A stretch of 64,000 bases of DNA from contig NZ_JACJLQ010000001.1 of NCBI RefSeq assembly GCF_016902295.1, forward strand, positions 62,001 through 126,000, given 5' to 3'. This document shows, one piece after another, positions 43,738-52,880 of the stretch (positions are counted from its first letter, which is position 1; each line of letters begins with the position of its first letter). The position numbers and the translations under genes were made by a program. This DNA comes from Bacteroides caecigallinarum. Its GTDB lineage: Bacteria > Bacteroidota > Bacteroidia > Bacteroidales > Bacteroidaceae. Under the pieces are notes generated by a model. The model searched no databases. It had not been told where the DNA came from and saw only the letters and a program-made list of their open reading frames with translations.

Positions 43738-44160
43738 CTAAATGATGATTTTTTCCAATGTGAAAATATAATAGTCTTTGGGCGATTGGGGCAGGCAGTC
43801 CGATTTCGAATGCCGATGCTGTTTGATGCCGTTATGTCTGTCCGCCATACTTCCTTTCTGTAATCCTCCGATTAAGGGAAATATGGATTTATAGTCATTA
43901 TTGTCTTTTGTATTCGATGTAATAACGCATACAGGTATAGAAATATCGGCGTATCTTGATTTCAGAATGTGATTTATAGTACGCGTAATGTAGTTCTCGG
44001 ACGAAGATTCCAAGAACGACAGTTCTTTTTCATTATTGGAGGCCGATATATTGTCCGGGCATATCTCTGCCTGATATGCGGAAGGAATTTCTTCCGACAT
44101 CGCCTGAAAAGCGAAAAAAGACAGTATGCCTATTAATATTACCCTTATCCAATAAATCAT
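43738..44160 (-). CDS. Small exported protein of unknown function
   Basis: This 140-residue protein matches no family that I can name. It starts with a hydrophobic signal (about 4-20, IRVILIGILSFFAFQAM), followed by a Ser/Asn/Glu-rich polar region. Two cysteines (about residues 34 and 78) could form a disulfide, and a third is near the C-terminus. A -7 box 31 bases upstream and a hairpin after the stop argue that it is a real, separately transcribed gene. Confidence 0.6.
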   Translation of the reverse strand: MIYWIRVILIGILSFFAFQAMSEEIPSAYQAEICPDNISASNNEKELSFLESSSENYITRTINHILKSRYADISIPVCVITSNTKDNNDYKSIFPLIGGLQKGSMADRHNGIKQHRHSKSDCLPQSPKDYYIFTLEKIII

Positions 44161-44191
44161 ATAAAACTGTTACCTTATTCAATCGTGCCTG

Positions 44192-44199
44192 CAAAGTTA
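44192..44199 (-). promoter_or_regulatory. -7 box for the small exported-protein gene
   Basis: On the minus strand the sequence is TAACTTTG, an exact match 31 bases before the start at 44160. Confidence 0.45.
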
Positions 44200-44244
44200 G
44201 AATATATTTTGCGGAAAAAAGTTGTTTCTATGTTAAAAAACATA

Positions 44245-45585
44245 TTATCCGAAATATTTTTCTAATTTTTTTATCATTGCTCCAAGACAAAAAACTACTA
44301 CATGGTCGTCTTTTTGGATTGTAGTGTTACCGGTTACGAGCACACCTTCACCGTTCCTTATCAGCCCTCCGATAGTTGCACCTTTAGGCAACCCTATGTC
44401 TTTTACCGGTGCTTTGGTTATTCTTGAACCTTCTTTTACTATGAATTCTGCCACGTCGGCATTTGCGAAGGTAAGACATTTAACGTTTGATACGTCCGCC
44501 TTAAGCATCATCTGGTATATGTGGCTCGCGGCTATGAATTTTTTATTTATCACTGTACCTATATCAAGACTTTCTGCCATACTGATATAGTCCACATTCT
44601 CGACTTCTGCGACAGTCTTGTTCACACCCATACGTTTTGCGGCAAGACATGCCAGTATGTTGGTCTCAGAGTTACCGGTAAGTGCTACAAATGCTTCAGT
44701 GTTCTTAATTCCTTCTTCAATAAGAAGTTCCATGTCACGTCCGTCACCATTTATCACCATAACTCCGTCGTCAACAATTTCAGTAAGTCTGTTACATCTG
44801 TTTTCGTCGAGTTCTATTATTTTTATTTTCATGTATTCCGGCAGGTATTGTGCTGTACGTACAGCAATTCTTCCACCTCCCATTATCATTACACTTCTTA
44901 CGTCTGCTTCATTCTCTCGACCTGATATTTTTCTGATGTATGGTATGTATTTTTTTGTAGTGGTGAAGTAAACTATATCATTTAGTTTGACGTAGTCATC
45001 ACCTCTTGGTATAATGGTCTCGTTTCCTCTTTTTATCGCTACAATGTGGAAAGGGATTCCTTGTCCACCAAGTTCATGGAAAGGAACATTCAGAATTTCC
45101 GCCTGTTCTCTCATCTTTACACCAATCATAATCAGTGCTCCGCCGGCGAATTCCCACCATTGTTTTATCCAACTCATCTTTACGGCATCTACTATTTCTT
45201 TGGCGGCCAGCATTTCCGGATAAATTAGTGAATGGACTCCAAGACCGCTGAAGAATTCCTTGTGCTTAGGCAGAAGATATTCGTAATTGTCAATACGCGC
45301 GACAGTCTTTTTAGCTCCTAAGTTGTTGGCCAACATGCATGCTGTCATATTCCGGCTTTCGTCCGGAGTTACTCCTATAAAGAGGTCAGCACCTGCTACA
45401 CCTGCTTCTTTCAGTCCATTAATAGAGGTAGGCGAATAGTTAACAGTCATCATGTCAAGATTACTGCTCATTTTCCCTAATCTTTCCTGATTTTCGTCTA
45501 TCAGTATGATGTCCTGATCTTCTCCGGCAAGTAGTTTTGCCAGATGTGTTCCTACTGCACCAGCACCTGCTATTATTATTTTCAC
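44245..45585 (-). CDS. trkA: Trk system potassium uptake regulator TrkA
   Basis: TrkA is the cytosolic NAD(H)-binding gating subunit of the Trk/Ktr potassium uptake system. The 446-residue protein has two RCK units: the first Rossmann motif is GAGAVGTHLA (7-16) and the second IMGGGRIAVRTAQYL (about 232-246), each followed by a TrkA_C domain. It follows dxs by 19 bases. In many Bacteroides the channel gene trkH is next; here it is not present in the window. Confidence 0.94.
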   Translation of the reverse strand: MKIIIAGAGAVGTHLAKLLAGEDQDIILIDENQERLGKMSSNLDMMTVNYSPTSINGLKEAGVAGADLFIGVTPDESRNMTACMLANNLGAKKTVARIDNYEYLLPKHKEFFSGLGVHSLIYPEMLAAKEIVDAVKMSWIKQWWEFAGGALIMIGVKMREQAEILNVPFHELGGQGIPFHIVAIKRGNETIIPRGDDYVKLNDIVYFTTTKKYIPYIRKISGRENEADVRSVMIMGGGRIAVRTAQYLPEYMKIKIIELDENRCNRLTEIVDDGVMVINGDGRDMELLIEEGIKNTEAFVALTGNSETNILACLAAKRMGVNKTVAEVENVDYISMAESLDIGTVINKKFIAASHIYQMMLKADVSNVKCLTFANADVAEFIVKEGSRITKAPVKDIGLPKGATIGGLIRNGEGVLVTGNTTIQKDDHVVVFCLGAMIKKLEKYFG

Positions 45586-45604
45586 GATTCCTGAATTTTA
45601 ATTG

Positions 45605-47509
45605 TTATTGCTTATAATTTTTTATCAACTGATATATGCTGTCTTCATCAAGTCCACAAATCTTATAAAGTTCATTCACAGCGCCATGCTGGACGAAACA
45701 GTCTTTGATACCAACTCTTTTAATTTCGACATCATATCCTCCATCTGCCATAAATTCCATTACCGCACTTCCCGCACCGCCTGATATTATGCCATCTTCA
45801 ATAGTAATTATTTTCTTGAAATTCTTGCCTATTTCATTAAGCATATCGGCATCCAATGGTTTTACAAACCTTAAATCGTAGTGCGCTACACTTATGCCGG
45901 TCTCGTTTTCTGCTTTTGCTATGGCTTTCTGGACTCTATATCCTATAGGGCCTAAGGTAATTACCGCAATGTCGTTACCGTCTTTGAGTTTTCTTCCTTT
46001 TCCAATAGGAATAGCCTCAAACTCACACTTCCAGTCTGTAGTCATTACTCTGCCTCGAGGATACCGTATTACGAAAGGTCCCATGTCCGGTAATTGTGCC
46101 GTGTACATGAGCTTTCTGAGTTCATGCTCATCCATAGGTGCCGCAATTGTCAGATTAGGAATAATCCGCATATACGCTATGTCGAATATACCGTGGTGGG
46201 TAGCACCATCTTCACCTACCAGTCCTGCTCTGTCGAGACACATCACAACATTGAGCTTCTGAATAGCCACATCGTGTATTACATTGTCGTATGCCCTTTG
46301 CATGAAAGTGGAATATATATTGCAGAATGGTATGAGTCCGTCCTTAGCCATTCCGGCCGAGAATGTTACTGCATGTCCTTCTGCTATTCCTACGTCGAAT
46401 ACTCTGTCAGGCATCTTTTTCATCATGATGTTCATAGAACATCCCGAAGGCATTGCAGGAGTTACACCTACTATCTTTTCGTTCGCCTGAGCCAGTTCGA
46501 GCAGTGTGTTTCCGAATACTTCCTGAAATAAAGGAGGCATTCCTTCTGTGGAGATTTTTATTTTTTCACCTGTTTCCTTGTCGAATAATCCCGGGGCATG
46601 CCATTCGGTGGCACATTCTTCAGCAGGCTTATATCCTTTACCTTTTATAGTATGTATATGTAGCAGTTTCGGACCGGTCATGTCCTTTATCTCGTTCATG
46701 ACTTTTATAAGAGATAGTGTGTCATGTCCGTCAACAGGTCCGAAATATCTTATGTCCATGCCTTCAAAAATGTTTTGTTGCTGCATGAGCAGTGATTTCA
46801 GGCTATTGTTGAAACGTACTATAGCTTTTTTTCTCTCTTCAGTCAGTAATCCCCACTTGGACATTTGTTTCGACACATTATTGCGGAAACGGTTATATCC
46901 TTCGGATGTATGAAGATTGAGAAGATATTGCTTCATGCCACCTACACTTCGGTCTATGGCCATGTTATTGTCATTCAGAATGATAAGTAAATTATTAGGA
47001 GTCGAGGAGGCATTGTTTAGCCCTTCGAACGCAAGACCTCCGCTCATAGAACCATCACCTATAACAGCTACGATATGTCTGTTTTTTTCGTTCTTAAGAT
47101 TTGCGGCAACCGCCATACCTAATGCGGCTGAAATTGAGTTCGAAGCATGTCCGCAAGTAAACGTATCGTATTCGCTTTCCGAGGGGGTAGGGAAAGGGGC
47201 AAGCCCGTTTAATTTTCTGTTTGTGGAAAATCTGTCGCGTCTGCCGGTCAATATCTTATGGGCGTAAGCCTGGTGTCCCACATCCCAAACTATGCGGTCG
47301 TATGGTGTGGAAAATGTGTAATGTAATGCAACTGTAAGTTCTATTACTCCTAAACTGGAACCGAAATGTCCCGGATTGCGTGATAATTCGTCTATTATCA
47401 TTTCACGTAGTTCACGGCAAACTTCGGGTAAATCTTCAAGCTGAAGTTTGCGTAAATCTTCGGGACTGTCAATCTTATTAAGAAATTTATATGATGTGTT
47501 ATGTTCCAT
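45605..47509 (-). CDS. dxs: 1-deoxy-D-xylulose-5-phosphate synthase
   Basis: Dxs condenses pyruvate and glyceraldehyde 3-phosphate to DXP using thiamine diphosphate, the entry step of the MEP isoprenoid pathway. The 634-residue length fits. Motifs are [15 protein letters not shown], the ThDP-binding [17 protein letters not shown] (about 152-168) with following NDNNMAI, and the transketolase-like [15 protein letters not shown]. ispF in the same pathway is at 327-806. A -7 box lies 28 bases upstream. Confidence 0.97.
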   Translation of the reverse strand: MEHNTSYKFLNKIDSPEDLRKLQLEDLPEVCRELREMIIDELSRNPGHFGSSLGVIELTVALHYTFSTPYDRIVWDVGHQAYAHKILTGRRDRFSTNRKLNGLAPFPTPSESEYDTFTCGHASNSISAALGMAVAANLKNEKNRHIVAVIGDGSMSGGLAFEGLNNASSTPNNLLIILNDNNMAIDRSVGGMKQYLLNLHTSEGYNRFRNNVSKQMSKWGLLTEERKKAIVRFNNSLKSLLMQQQNIFEGMDIRYFGPVDGHDTLSLIKVMNEIKDMTGPKLLHIHTIKGKGYKPAEECATEWHAPGLFDKETGEKIKISTEGMPPLFQEVFGNTLLELAQANEKIVGVTPAMPSGCSMNIMMKKMPDRVFDVGIAEGHAVTFSAGMAKDGLIPFCNIYSTFMQRAYDNVIHDVAIQKLNVVMCLDRAGLVGEDGATHHGIFDIAYMRIIPNLTIAAPMDEHELRKLMYTAQLPDMGPFVIRYPRGRVMTTDWKCEFEAIPIGKGRKLKDGNDIAVITLGPIGYRVQKAIAKAENETGISVAHYDLRFVKPLDADMLNEIGKNFKKIITIEDGIISGGAGSAVMEFMADGGYDVEIKRVGIKDCFVQHGAVNELYKICGLDEDSIYQLIKNYKQ

Positions 47510-47536
47510 CTATACATTAATTATACATTTCTTCCA

Positions 47537-47544
47537 CAAAAGTA
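47537..47544 (-). promoter_or_regulatory. -7 box for dxs-trkA
   Basis: On the minus strand the sequence is TACTTTTG, an exact match 28 bases before the dxs start. Confidence 0.5.
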
Positions 47545-47566
47545 CTATAAATATATATAATGTAAT

Positions 47567-47574
47567 TACATTTG
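47567..47574 (+). promoter_or_regulatory. -7 box for the GSCFA-murF/alr operon
   Basis: TACATTTG is an exact match 29 bases before the start at 47603. It is divergent from the dxs box. Confidence 0.5.
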
Positions 47575-47602
47575 TACCAAAAAATAACAAAAACTGAATA
47601 TT

Positions 47603-48589
47603 ATGGAACTGATAACCAAGGCAGAATTGCCTGTAGGACAGTGTGAAATAAAGCATTCTGATACATTGATGCTTATGGGCTCATGTTTTACAGACAATAT
47701 CGGGAACAAACTTTCCGACAATAAATTCAGATGTGATATAAACCCTTTCGGAGTGTTATATAATCCGATGTCAATATACGTGGCATTAAGCCAATTGCTT
47801 GAAAATAAGTCTTATGGGGAGGATGATGTTATGCAGTCGCGGGGCGTATGGTTCAGTCTGATGCATCATAGTTCGTTCTCTTCGCCCGATAAGTATGTCT
47901 GTCTTGATAATATAAACAGCCGTATTGGTTCCAGTTCAGAGTTTCTTCGTAGGACAGGCTGGCTTCTCCTAACCTTTGGCACTGCCCGTGTATATAAATG
48001 GAATGAAAGTGGATGTATAGTCGGTAATTGCCATAAGTTGAACGAAAAATTGTTTACCCGTAGCCTTCTCGATGTTGAAGAGATAGTAAATTCTTATATG
48101 GAACTTATATCGCGCCTGAGGTCTGTCAATCCGGATATAAAAATAATGTTTACAGTCAGTCCTATCAGACACGCAAAGGATGGCATGCACGGAAATCAGA
48201 TAAGCAAGTCGGTGTTACTTTTAGCCATAGACAGAATTTGTTCGGCCAATGCAGGTTGTTACTATTTCCCTTCATACGAAATCATGATGGACGAATTGCG
48301 TGACTATCGTTTCTATTCGGACGATATGCTCCATCCGTCGTCTATGGCTGTCGAATATATATGGGAAAGATTTTCTGAGTCTTATTTCAATAAAGACACA
48401 CTGAATATAATCAAGTCGTGGAATGAAATCAGACGAGCTTTGGGACATAAGCCTTTCAATCCGGAAAGTGAAGCATATCGTGACTTTTTAAGTCAAATAC
48501 TGTTAAAAATAGAGACACTAAAGGAAAAATTCACGTACTTAGATGTCGAAAAGGAAATAAAATTATGTCGAACACTATTGAAGAAATAA
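47603..48589 (+). CDS. GSCFA domain protein
   Basis: This 328-residue protein carries the domain named after its GSCF motif (here MGSCFTDNIGNKL, residues 28-40). The fold is that of SGNH-type esterases, with a late catalytic-like DDMLHPSSMAVEYIWERF. The family is common in Bacteroidetes and its substrate is unknown. The C-terminus overlaps the start of the murF-alr gene by 25 bases, so the two are translationally linked. A cell-envelope role is plausible from this link but is inference. Confidence 0.9.
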   Translation: MELITKAELPVGQCEIKHSDTLMLMGSCFTDNIGNKLSDNKFRCDINPFGVLYNPMSIYVALSQLLENKSYGEDDVMQSRGVWFSLMHHSSFSSPDKYVCLDNINSRIGSSSEFLRRTGWLLLTFGTARVYKWNESGCIVGNCHKLNEKLFTRSLLDVEEIVNSYMELISRLRSVNPDIKIMFTVSPIRHAKDGMHGNQISKSVLLLAIDRICSANAGCYYFPSYEIMMDELRDYRFYSDDMLHPSSMAVEYIWERFSESYFNKDTLNIIKSWNEIRRALGHKPFNPESEAYRDFLSQILLKIETLKEKFTYLDVEKEIKLCRTLLKK

Positions 48590-51030
48590 CCTCAATATTA
48601 AATGCTGAGCGTTTGGGTGATTCTCCGGCAAATATAGATTGGATACTTACTGACAGTCGGTCTTTGTGTTTTCCGGAAGAAACTCTGTTTTTTGCTTTAA
48701 AGACAAAAAGGAACGACGGACACAAATATATTGAAGAACTATATAATCGTGGAGTTAGGAATTTCGTAGTAAACGATATTCCTGAAGATGTCTCGGCCTA
48801 TAAGGAATGTAATTTCCTTAAGGTTGCCAATCCTCTGAAATCATTACAGCGGCTTGCGGCACATCATCGTGATATGTTTGATATTCCGGTGATAGGAATT
48901 ACCGGAAGTAACGGAAAGACTGTAGTCAAGGAGTGGCTTTATCATATCATCAGTCCAAATAAGGTCGTCACTCGTTCACCGAGAAGTTATAACTCGCAGA
49001 TTGGCGTTCCGCTATCTGTATGGTTGATGAATGATAATACCGAGATAGGTATATTCGAGGCCGGAATATCGGAGATGGGTGAGATGGAAGAACTTAAGCC
49101 AATTATCCGTCCTACGATAGGAGTACTTACAAATATAGGTGGCGCTCATCAGGAAAACTTCACATCCCTACAGGATAAATGTATGGAGAAACTACTGCTT
49201 TTCAAGGATTGTGACGTAGTTGTTTATAACGGCGACAACGAGCTTATCAGCAGTTGTGTTACAAAGTCACTGTTCGGTGCCAGAGAAATAGCATGGTCGA
49301 GAAAAGATATGGAACGTCCGCTATTTATCGAGAGTGTGGATAAATTTAGCGATTATACCGTTATCAAATACCGTTATCTGGGATTTATGAAAGAGTATCG
49401 TATCCCGTTCATTGACGATGCTTCAATAGAAAATTCAATCAACTGTCTTGCGGTATCTCTTTATCTGATGATTTCTCCAGAAGAAATTGCCGAAAGAATG
49501 CTTACGCTCGAACCTGTTGCCATGCGTATGGAGGTGAAAGAAGGAAAGAACGGTTGTATTCTTATCAACGACAGTTATAATTCCGATTTTGCATCATTGG
49601 ATATCGCGCTTGATTTTATGTCGCGCAGGACTGAAGACAAGGGAAGAAAACGTACACTTATTTTATCTGACATATTAGAAAGCGGACAAACCAGCAAACT
49701 GCTATACAGGCAGGTCGCTGAGCTTATACATAACCGTGGAGTTGACAAGATTATAGGTGTTGGACCTGAAATATCCGCTTCTGCATCACGATTCCAGATA
49801 GAGAAATATTTTTTCAACAAGACATCAGAATTGATGGAGTCGGGCTTGCTGGATACACTGAGGAATGAAGTTGTACTTATCAAGGGAGCGCGTGTGTTCC
49901 ATTTTGATGATATAACCGACTATCTTGAACTGAAGGTACACGAAACGATTCTTGAAATAAATCTGGGAGCTCTTACTGCCAATTTGAATTATTTCAAGAA
50001 CAAACTTAAGCCTGAAACAAAGATGGTATGTATGGTAAAGGCTTCGGCATACGGAGCTGGACCGTTTGAAATTGCAAAAACCCTTGAGGAACACAGGGTT
50101 GACTATCTTGCTGTGGCTGTAGCCGATGAGGGGGCAGATTTGCGTAAGGCGGGTATATATTGTCCGATAATAATTATGAACCCTGAACTTACAGCTTTCA
50201 AGACAATGTTCGACTATCGTCTGGAGCCAGAAGTCTATAGTTTCAGCCTATTGGAAGAACTTATAAAATCTGCGGAAAGAGAGGGTGTAAGCAACTTCCC
50301 TATACATATAAAGATAAATACAGGAATGAACAGATTGGGCTTTGAACCGGAGCAGTTGCCTCAACTGGTTGAACGTTTGAAGCGTCAGTCTGCTGTTATT
50401 CCCCGTTCTGTGTTCTCTCATCTTGTAGGAAGCGATTCTAATCATTTTGATTCCTTTACCCGCAAGCAAATTGAAACATTCGAAGCCGCCGCTGCGATAT
50501 TGCAGGAAGGTTTCTCATTCAAGATTTTAAGACATATCTGTAATACAGCCGGTATAGAAAGATATCCTGGAGCGCAGTTCGATATGGTCCGTCTCGGCAT
50601 TGGACTTTATGGAATTGACCCTTATACCGGAAAAATGATAAACAACGTAAGTACGCTAAGGACTACAATACTGCAGATACACGACGTAAAGGCTGAAGAT
50701 ACTGTAGGTTACAGCCGTAAAGGAAGGCTTGATCGTGATTCGCGTATCGCTGCAATTCCTATAGGTTATGCTGACGGTCTGAACAGGAAATTAGGCAATG
50801 GCAATGGATATTGTCTTGTAAACGGTCAGAAAGCTCCTTACGTGGGTAATATATGTATGGATGTATGTATGATTGATGTTACAGATATTGATTGCAAGGA
50901 AGGCGATAAGGTGGAAATATTCGGCGAGAATCTGCCTGTTACAAAATTGGCGGAGTGGCTTGACACTATACCTTACGAGATTCTTACAAGTGTATCCATG
51001 CGTGTGAAAAGAGTGTATTATCAGGATTGA
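48565..51030 (+). CDS. Bifunctional MurF ligase / alanine racemase
   Basis: This 821-residue fusion combines two steps of peptidoglycan precursor supply. The MurF part (about 1-440) adds D-Ala-D-Ala to UDP-MurNAc-tripeptide, with the ATP loop GITGSNGKT near 111-119 and a GAHQENF segment. The Alr part (about 455-821) makes D-alanine, with the PLP lysine Lys492 in MVKASAYGAG and the catalytic Tyr716 in VGYSRKGR. The fusion is typical of Bacteroidetes. The start lies within the 3' end of the GSCFA gene. A long hairpin follows. Confidence 0.95.
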   Translation: MSNTIEEITSILNAERLGDSPANIDWILTDSRSLCFPEETLFFALKTKRNDGHKYIEELYNRGVRNFVVNDIPEDVSAYKECNFLKVANPLKSLQRLAAHHRDMFDIPVIGITGSNGKTVVKEWLYHIISPNKVVTRSPRSYNSQIGVPLSVWLMNDNTEIGIFEAGISEMGEMEELKPIIRPTIGVLTNIGGAHQENFTSLQDKCMEKLLLFKDCDVVVYNGDNELISSCVTKSLFGAREIAWSRKDMERPLFIESVDKFSDYTVIKYRYLGFMKEYRIPFIDDASIENSINCLAVSLYLMISPEEIAERMLTLEPVAMRMEVKEGKNGCILINDSYNSDFASLDIALDFMSRRTEDKGRKRTLILSDILESGQTSKLLYRQVAELIHNRGVDKIIGVGPEISASASRFQIEKYFFNKTSELMESGLLDTLRNEVVLIKGARVFHFDDITDYLELKVHETILEINLGALTANLNYFKNKLKPETKMVCMVKASAYGAGPFEIAKTLEEHRVDYLAVAVADEGADLRKAGIYCPIIIMNPELTAFKTMFDYRLEPEVYSFSLLEELIKSAEREGVSNFPIHIKINTGMNRLGFEPEQLPQLVERLKRQSAVIPRSVFSHLVGSDSNHFDSFTRKQIETFEAAAAILQEGFSFKILRHICNTAGIERYPGAQFDMVRLGIGLYGIDPYTGKMINNVSTLRTTILQIHDVKAEDTVGYSRKGRLDRDSRIAAIPIGYADGLNRKLGNGNGYCLVNGQKAPYVGNICMDVCMIDVTDIDCKEGDKVEIFGENLPVTKLAEWLDTIPYEILTSVSMRVKRVYYQD

Positions 51031-51049
51031 TAATTATATGAAAAAAAAT

Positions 51050-51108
51050 GAGCTGTCATTTTACCTAAAACGACAAGGCGTTTTAAGTAAAATGACAGCT
51101 CGTTTTTT
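51050..51108. terminator. Long hairpin terminator after murF-alr
   Basis: Arms 51050-51072 and 51079-51101 pair over 23 bases with one mismatch and a six-base loop. An A run precedes it and a T run follows. It serves the convergent genes on both sides. Confidence 0.8.
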
Positions 51109-51123
51109 TATGATGTCTCAAGG

Positions 51124-51309
51124 CTATTTTTTTTCTTTAAATTCCTTCCATTGCTTGACTATGGTTTCTATTGGTATGTCAAGCAGTTCCATCTGACGGA
51201 ACAGCTCGGGAAGGTTCTCATTATATTTGCCTGCAAGTATCTCGTCGCATATCCTTTCTGCCATCTGCAGATAAATGGCTCTGTCTTGTTTGAAGTCTGT
51301 CATAGGCAT
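51124..51309 (-). CDS. Mini GntR-like protein, about 61 residues
   Basis: The residues DFKQDRAIYLQMAERICDEI closely resemble the N-terminus of YtrA-type GntR regulators of Bacteroidetes. The next 30 residues (LPELFRQMELLDIPIETIVKQWKEF) retain a helix-turn-helix outline but the recognition part has diverged. The protein then ends, without the usual wing and C-terminal part. Starts at 51309 or 51303 are possible; a longer one at 51351 gives a poor leader. It may be a fragment or a small DNA-binding protein. It is downstream of kduI on the same strand. Confidence 0.55.
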   Translation of the reverse strand: MPMTDFKQDRAIYLQMAERICDEILAGKYNENLPELFRQMELLDIPIETIVKQWKEFKEKK

Positions 51310-51412
51310 ATATATAAAAGCAAAAGAACAGACATATTTTTTTATGCACAAAAAAATCTGCCTGTCCGGAAACCGGAACAGACAGACTATAAATATGACT
51401 TATATACTTTTA

Positions 51413-52369
51413 TTATCTCATATCAGTATATTTGATTTCGTCTTTATCGCTGTATTTCAGGTTTTCACCAGCCATGCCCCAGATGAAAGTATAGTTACGG
51501 GTACCTGCTGCTGCATGGATACTCCATTCCGGAGAAGTGATAGCCTGCTCGTTGTGAAGCCATACCAGACGTTCTTCTTTAGGTTCTCCCATCAGGTGGC
51601 AGATTGCGTTACCTTCTTCAACATTGAAGTAGAAGTAAGCTTCCATACGGCGAGTGTGAGTGTGGGCAGGCATTGTGTTCCATACAGAACCCGGAGCCAA
51701 TTCAGTAAGACCCATCTGCAACTGGTTAGTACCACCGTTCTTTACTCTTTCAAGAACGTCTTTTACGATAAGCTGGTTTACTACACGGTCGTTGCTGTCT
51801 TCCATCTTGCCATAGTGGTCAGAAATGGCCAAAGCATATTTCTTAGGTTCAGCTTTCTGTACCTTAACGTCAGTTGTAATCAACTGTGTAACGTATTGTT
51901 TGTAAGCAGGAGCAGAGTTGATATAGAATTTTGCCGGTTTGCTTGCGTCGTTACTCTTGAAAGTAACTTCTTTGTTGCCGCAGCCAACGTACAATGCTTC
52001 TTTATATTTCATTGGATATTCCTTTCCGTCAACAGTTACTACACCATCACCACCGATATTGACAACCCCGAGCTCGCGACGTTCGAGGAAGTAAGTGATT
52101 TCAGGACCTAATTCACGGAAAGTCTCCAGTTTCAACACCTTGTTTACAGGCATTACACCACCGTAAATCAGACGGTCGTAAAGAGTGTAAGTTAAATTGA
52201 TTTCGTCCGGTGACAAGACTTTTTCCATAACGAACGAGTTGCGTAGACGTTCAGTGTCATAGTGCTTAACATCCTGAGGATGGCAAGCTGTCTGAACAGT
52301 GTAGTTAATCTGTGCGTTTGCAGAGAGGGCAGCTACCCCCATCATCATTGCTAATGCTAATTTTTTCAT
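51413..52369 (-). CDS. kduI: 5-dehydro-4-deoxy-D-glucuronate isomerase with signal peptide
   Basis: KduI converts 5-keto-4-deoxyuronate, released from unsaturated uronates, to 3-deoxy-hexodiulosonate. The cupin-fold signature is clear: [17 protein letters not shown] and [18 protein letters not shown] hold the zinc-binding His/Glu set. The 318 residues exceed the usual 280 or so because of an N-terminal Sec-type signal ([20 protein letters not shown], likely cleavage ANA/Q). The enzyme is normally cytosolic, so this copy is predicted to be periplasmic or exported. It lies 22 bases after the EIIC fragment gene in the same operon. Confidence 0.9.
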   Translation of the reverse strand: MKKLALAMMMGVAALSANAQINYTVQTACHPQDVKHYDTERLRNSFVMEKVLSPDEINLTYTLYDRLIYGGVMPVNKVLKLETFRELGPEITYFLERRELGVVNIGGDGVVTVDGKEYPMKYKEALYVGCGNKEVTFKSNDASKPAKFYINSAPAYKQYVTQLITTDVKVQKAEPKKYALAISDHYGKMEDSNDRVVNQLIVKDVLERVKNGGTNQLQMGLTELAPGSVWNTMPAHTHTRRMEAYFYFNVEEGNAICHLMGEPKEERLVWLHNEQAITSPEWSIHAAAGTRNYTFIWGMAGENLKYSDKDEIKYTDMR

Positions 52370-52391
52370 GTGCGAATTTATTTAGTTTAGA

Positions 52392-52880
52392 TTAATTGTT
52401 GCTATGAGCTTTAGGTTCTTTTATAATACGTGATCTGTTGTAGATTGCCATAATAAGAGCGACAGCTACCAGGATAGCCGAACCAACATATTTGAAGTTA
52501 TAGATAAGGTGGAATATACACCATGAGAAGATACTTGAGGCAAAGTCAAGTGCGCCTCCCTGAAATCCTTCCGGAATCTTAACTGCTGCATCGCCAGTCT
52601 TGACAAATACGTCGTGAGCGGCCTGTGTGAAGAATGGAGCCAAATCTGTAACGAAGTACAAACCGACGATGAGGCTAACCAATCCGATGAGGAATGTTTT
52701 CAGTACTTTACCCTTAGTAATGGGAAGTACCGCAGGGAACAGGTAGAACATACCTGCAAGTGATGCCAATGGAAGAAACTGGTTGCCTGGAAGAACTACT
52801 GAAAGGAATAGTGTTACCGGGATAAGAAGTAGCGAAACAACCAAAGTTGTCGGATGACCGATAACCAATGCAGGGATCAT
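52392..52880 (-). CDS. EIIC (GatC-like) C-terminal fragment
   Basis: This 162-residue reading frame starts with MIPALVIGHPTTLVVSLLLIPVTLFLSVVLPGNQFLP, which matches the second half of galactitol-type EIIC (E. coli has GLDPALLLGHTAVV and VPGNQVLPFGDLA). It has about four hydrophobic helices. The preceding residues TRELIARKFKNG are in the same frame further upstream, so the present ATG is inside the ancestral gene. It is 22 bases upstream of kduI. Confidence 0.75.
   Translation of the reverse strand: MIPALVIGHPTTLVVSLLLIPVTLFLSVVLPGNQFLPLASLAGMFYLFPAVLPITKGKVLKTFLIGLVSLIVGLYFVTDLAPFFTQAAHDVFVKTGDAAVKIPEGFQGGALDFASSIFSWCIFHLIYNFKYVGSAILVAVALIMAIYNRSRIIKEPKAHSNN

Noticed and set aside
51275-52111. 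Plus-strand open frame opposite kduI
   Set aside because: It is antisense to a clear kduI; the sequence is Phe/Val/Cys-rich without family features.
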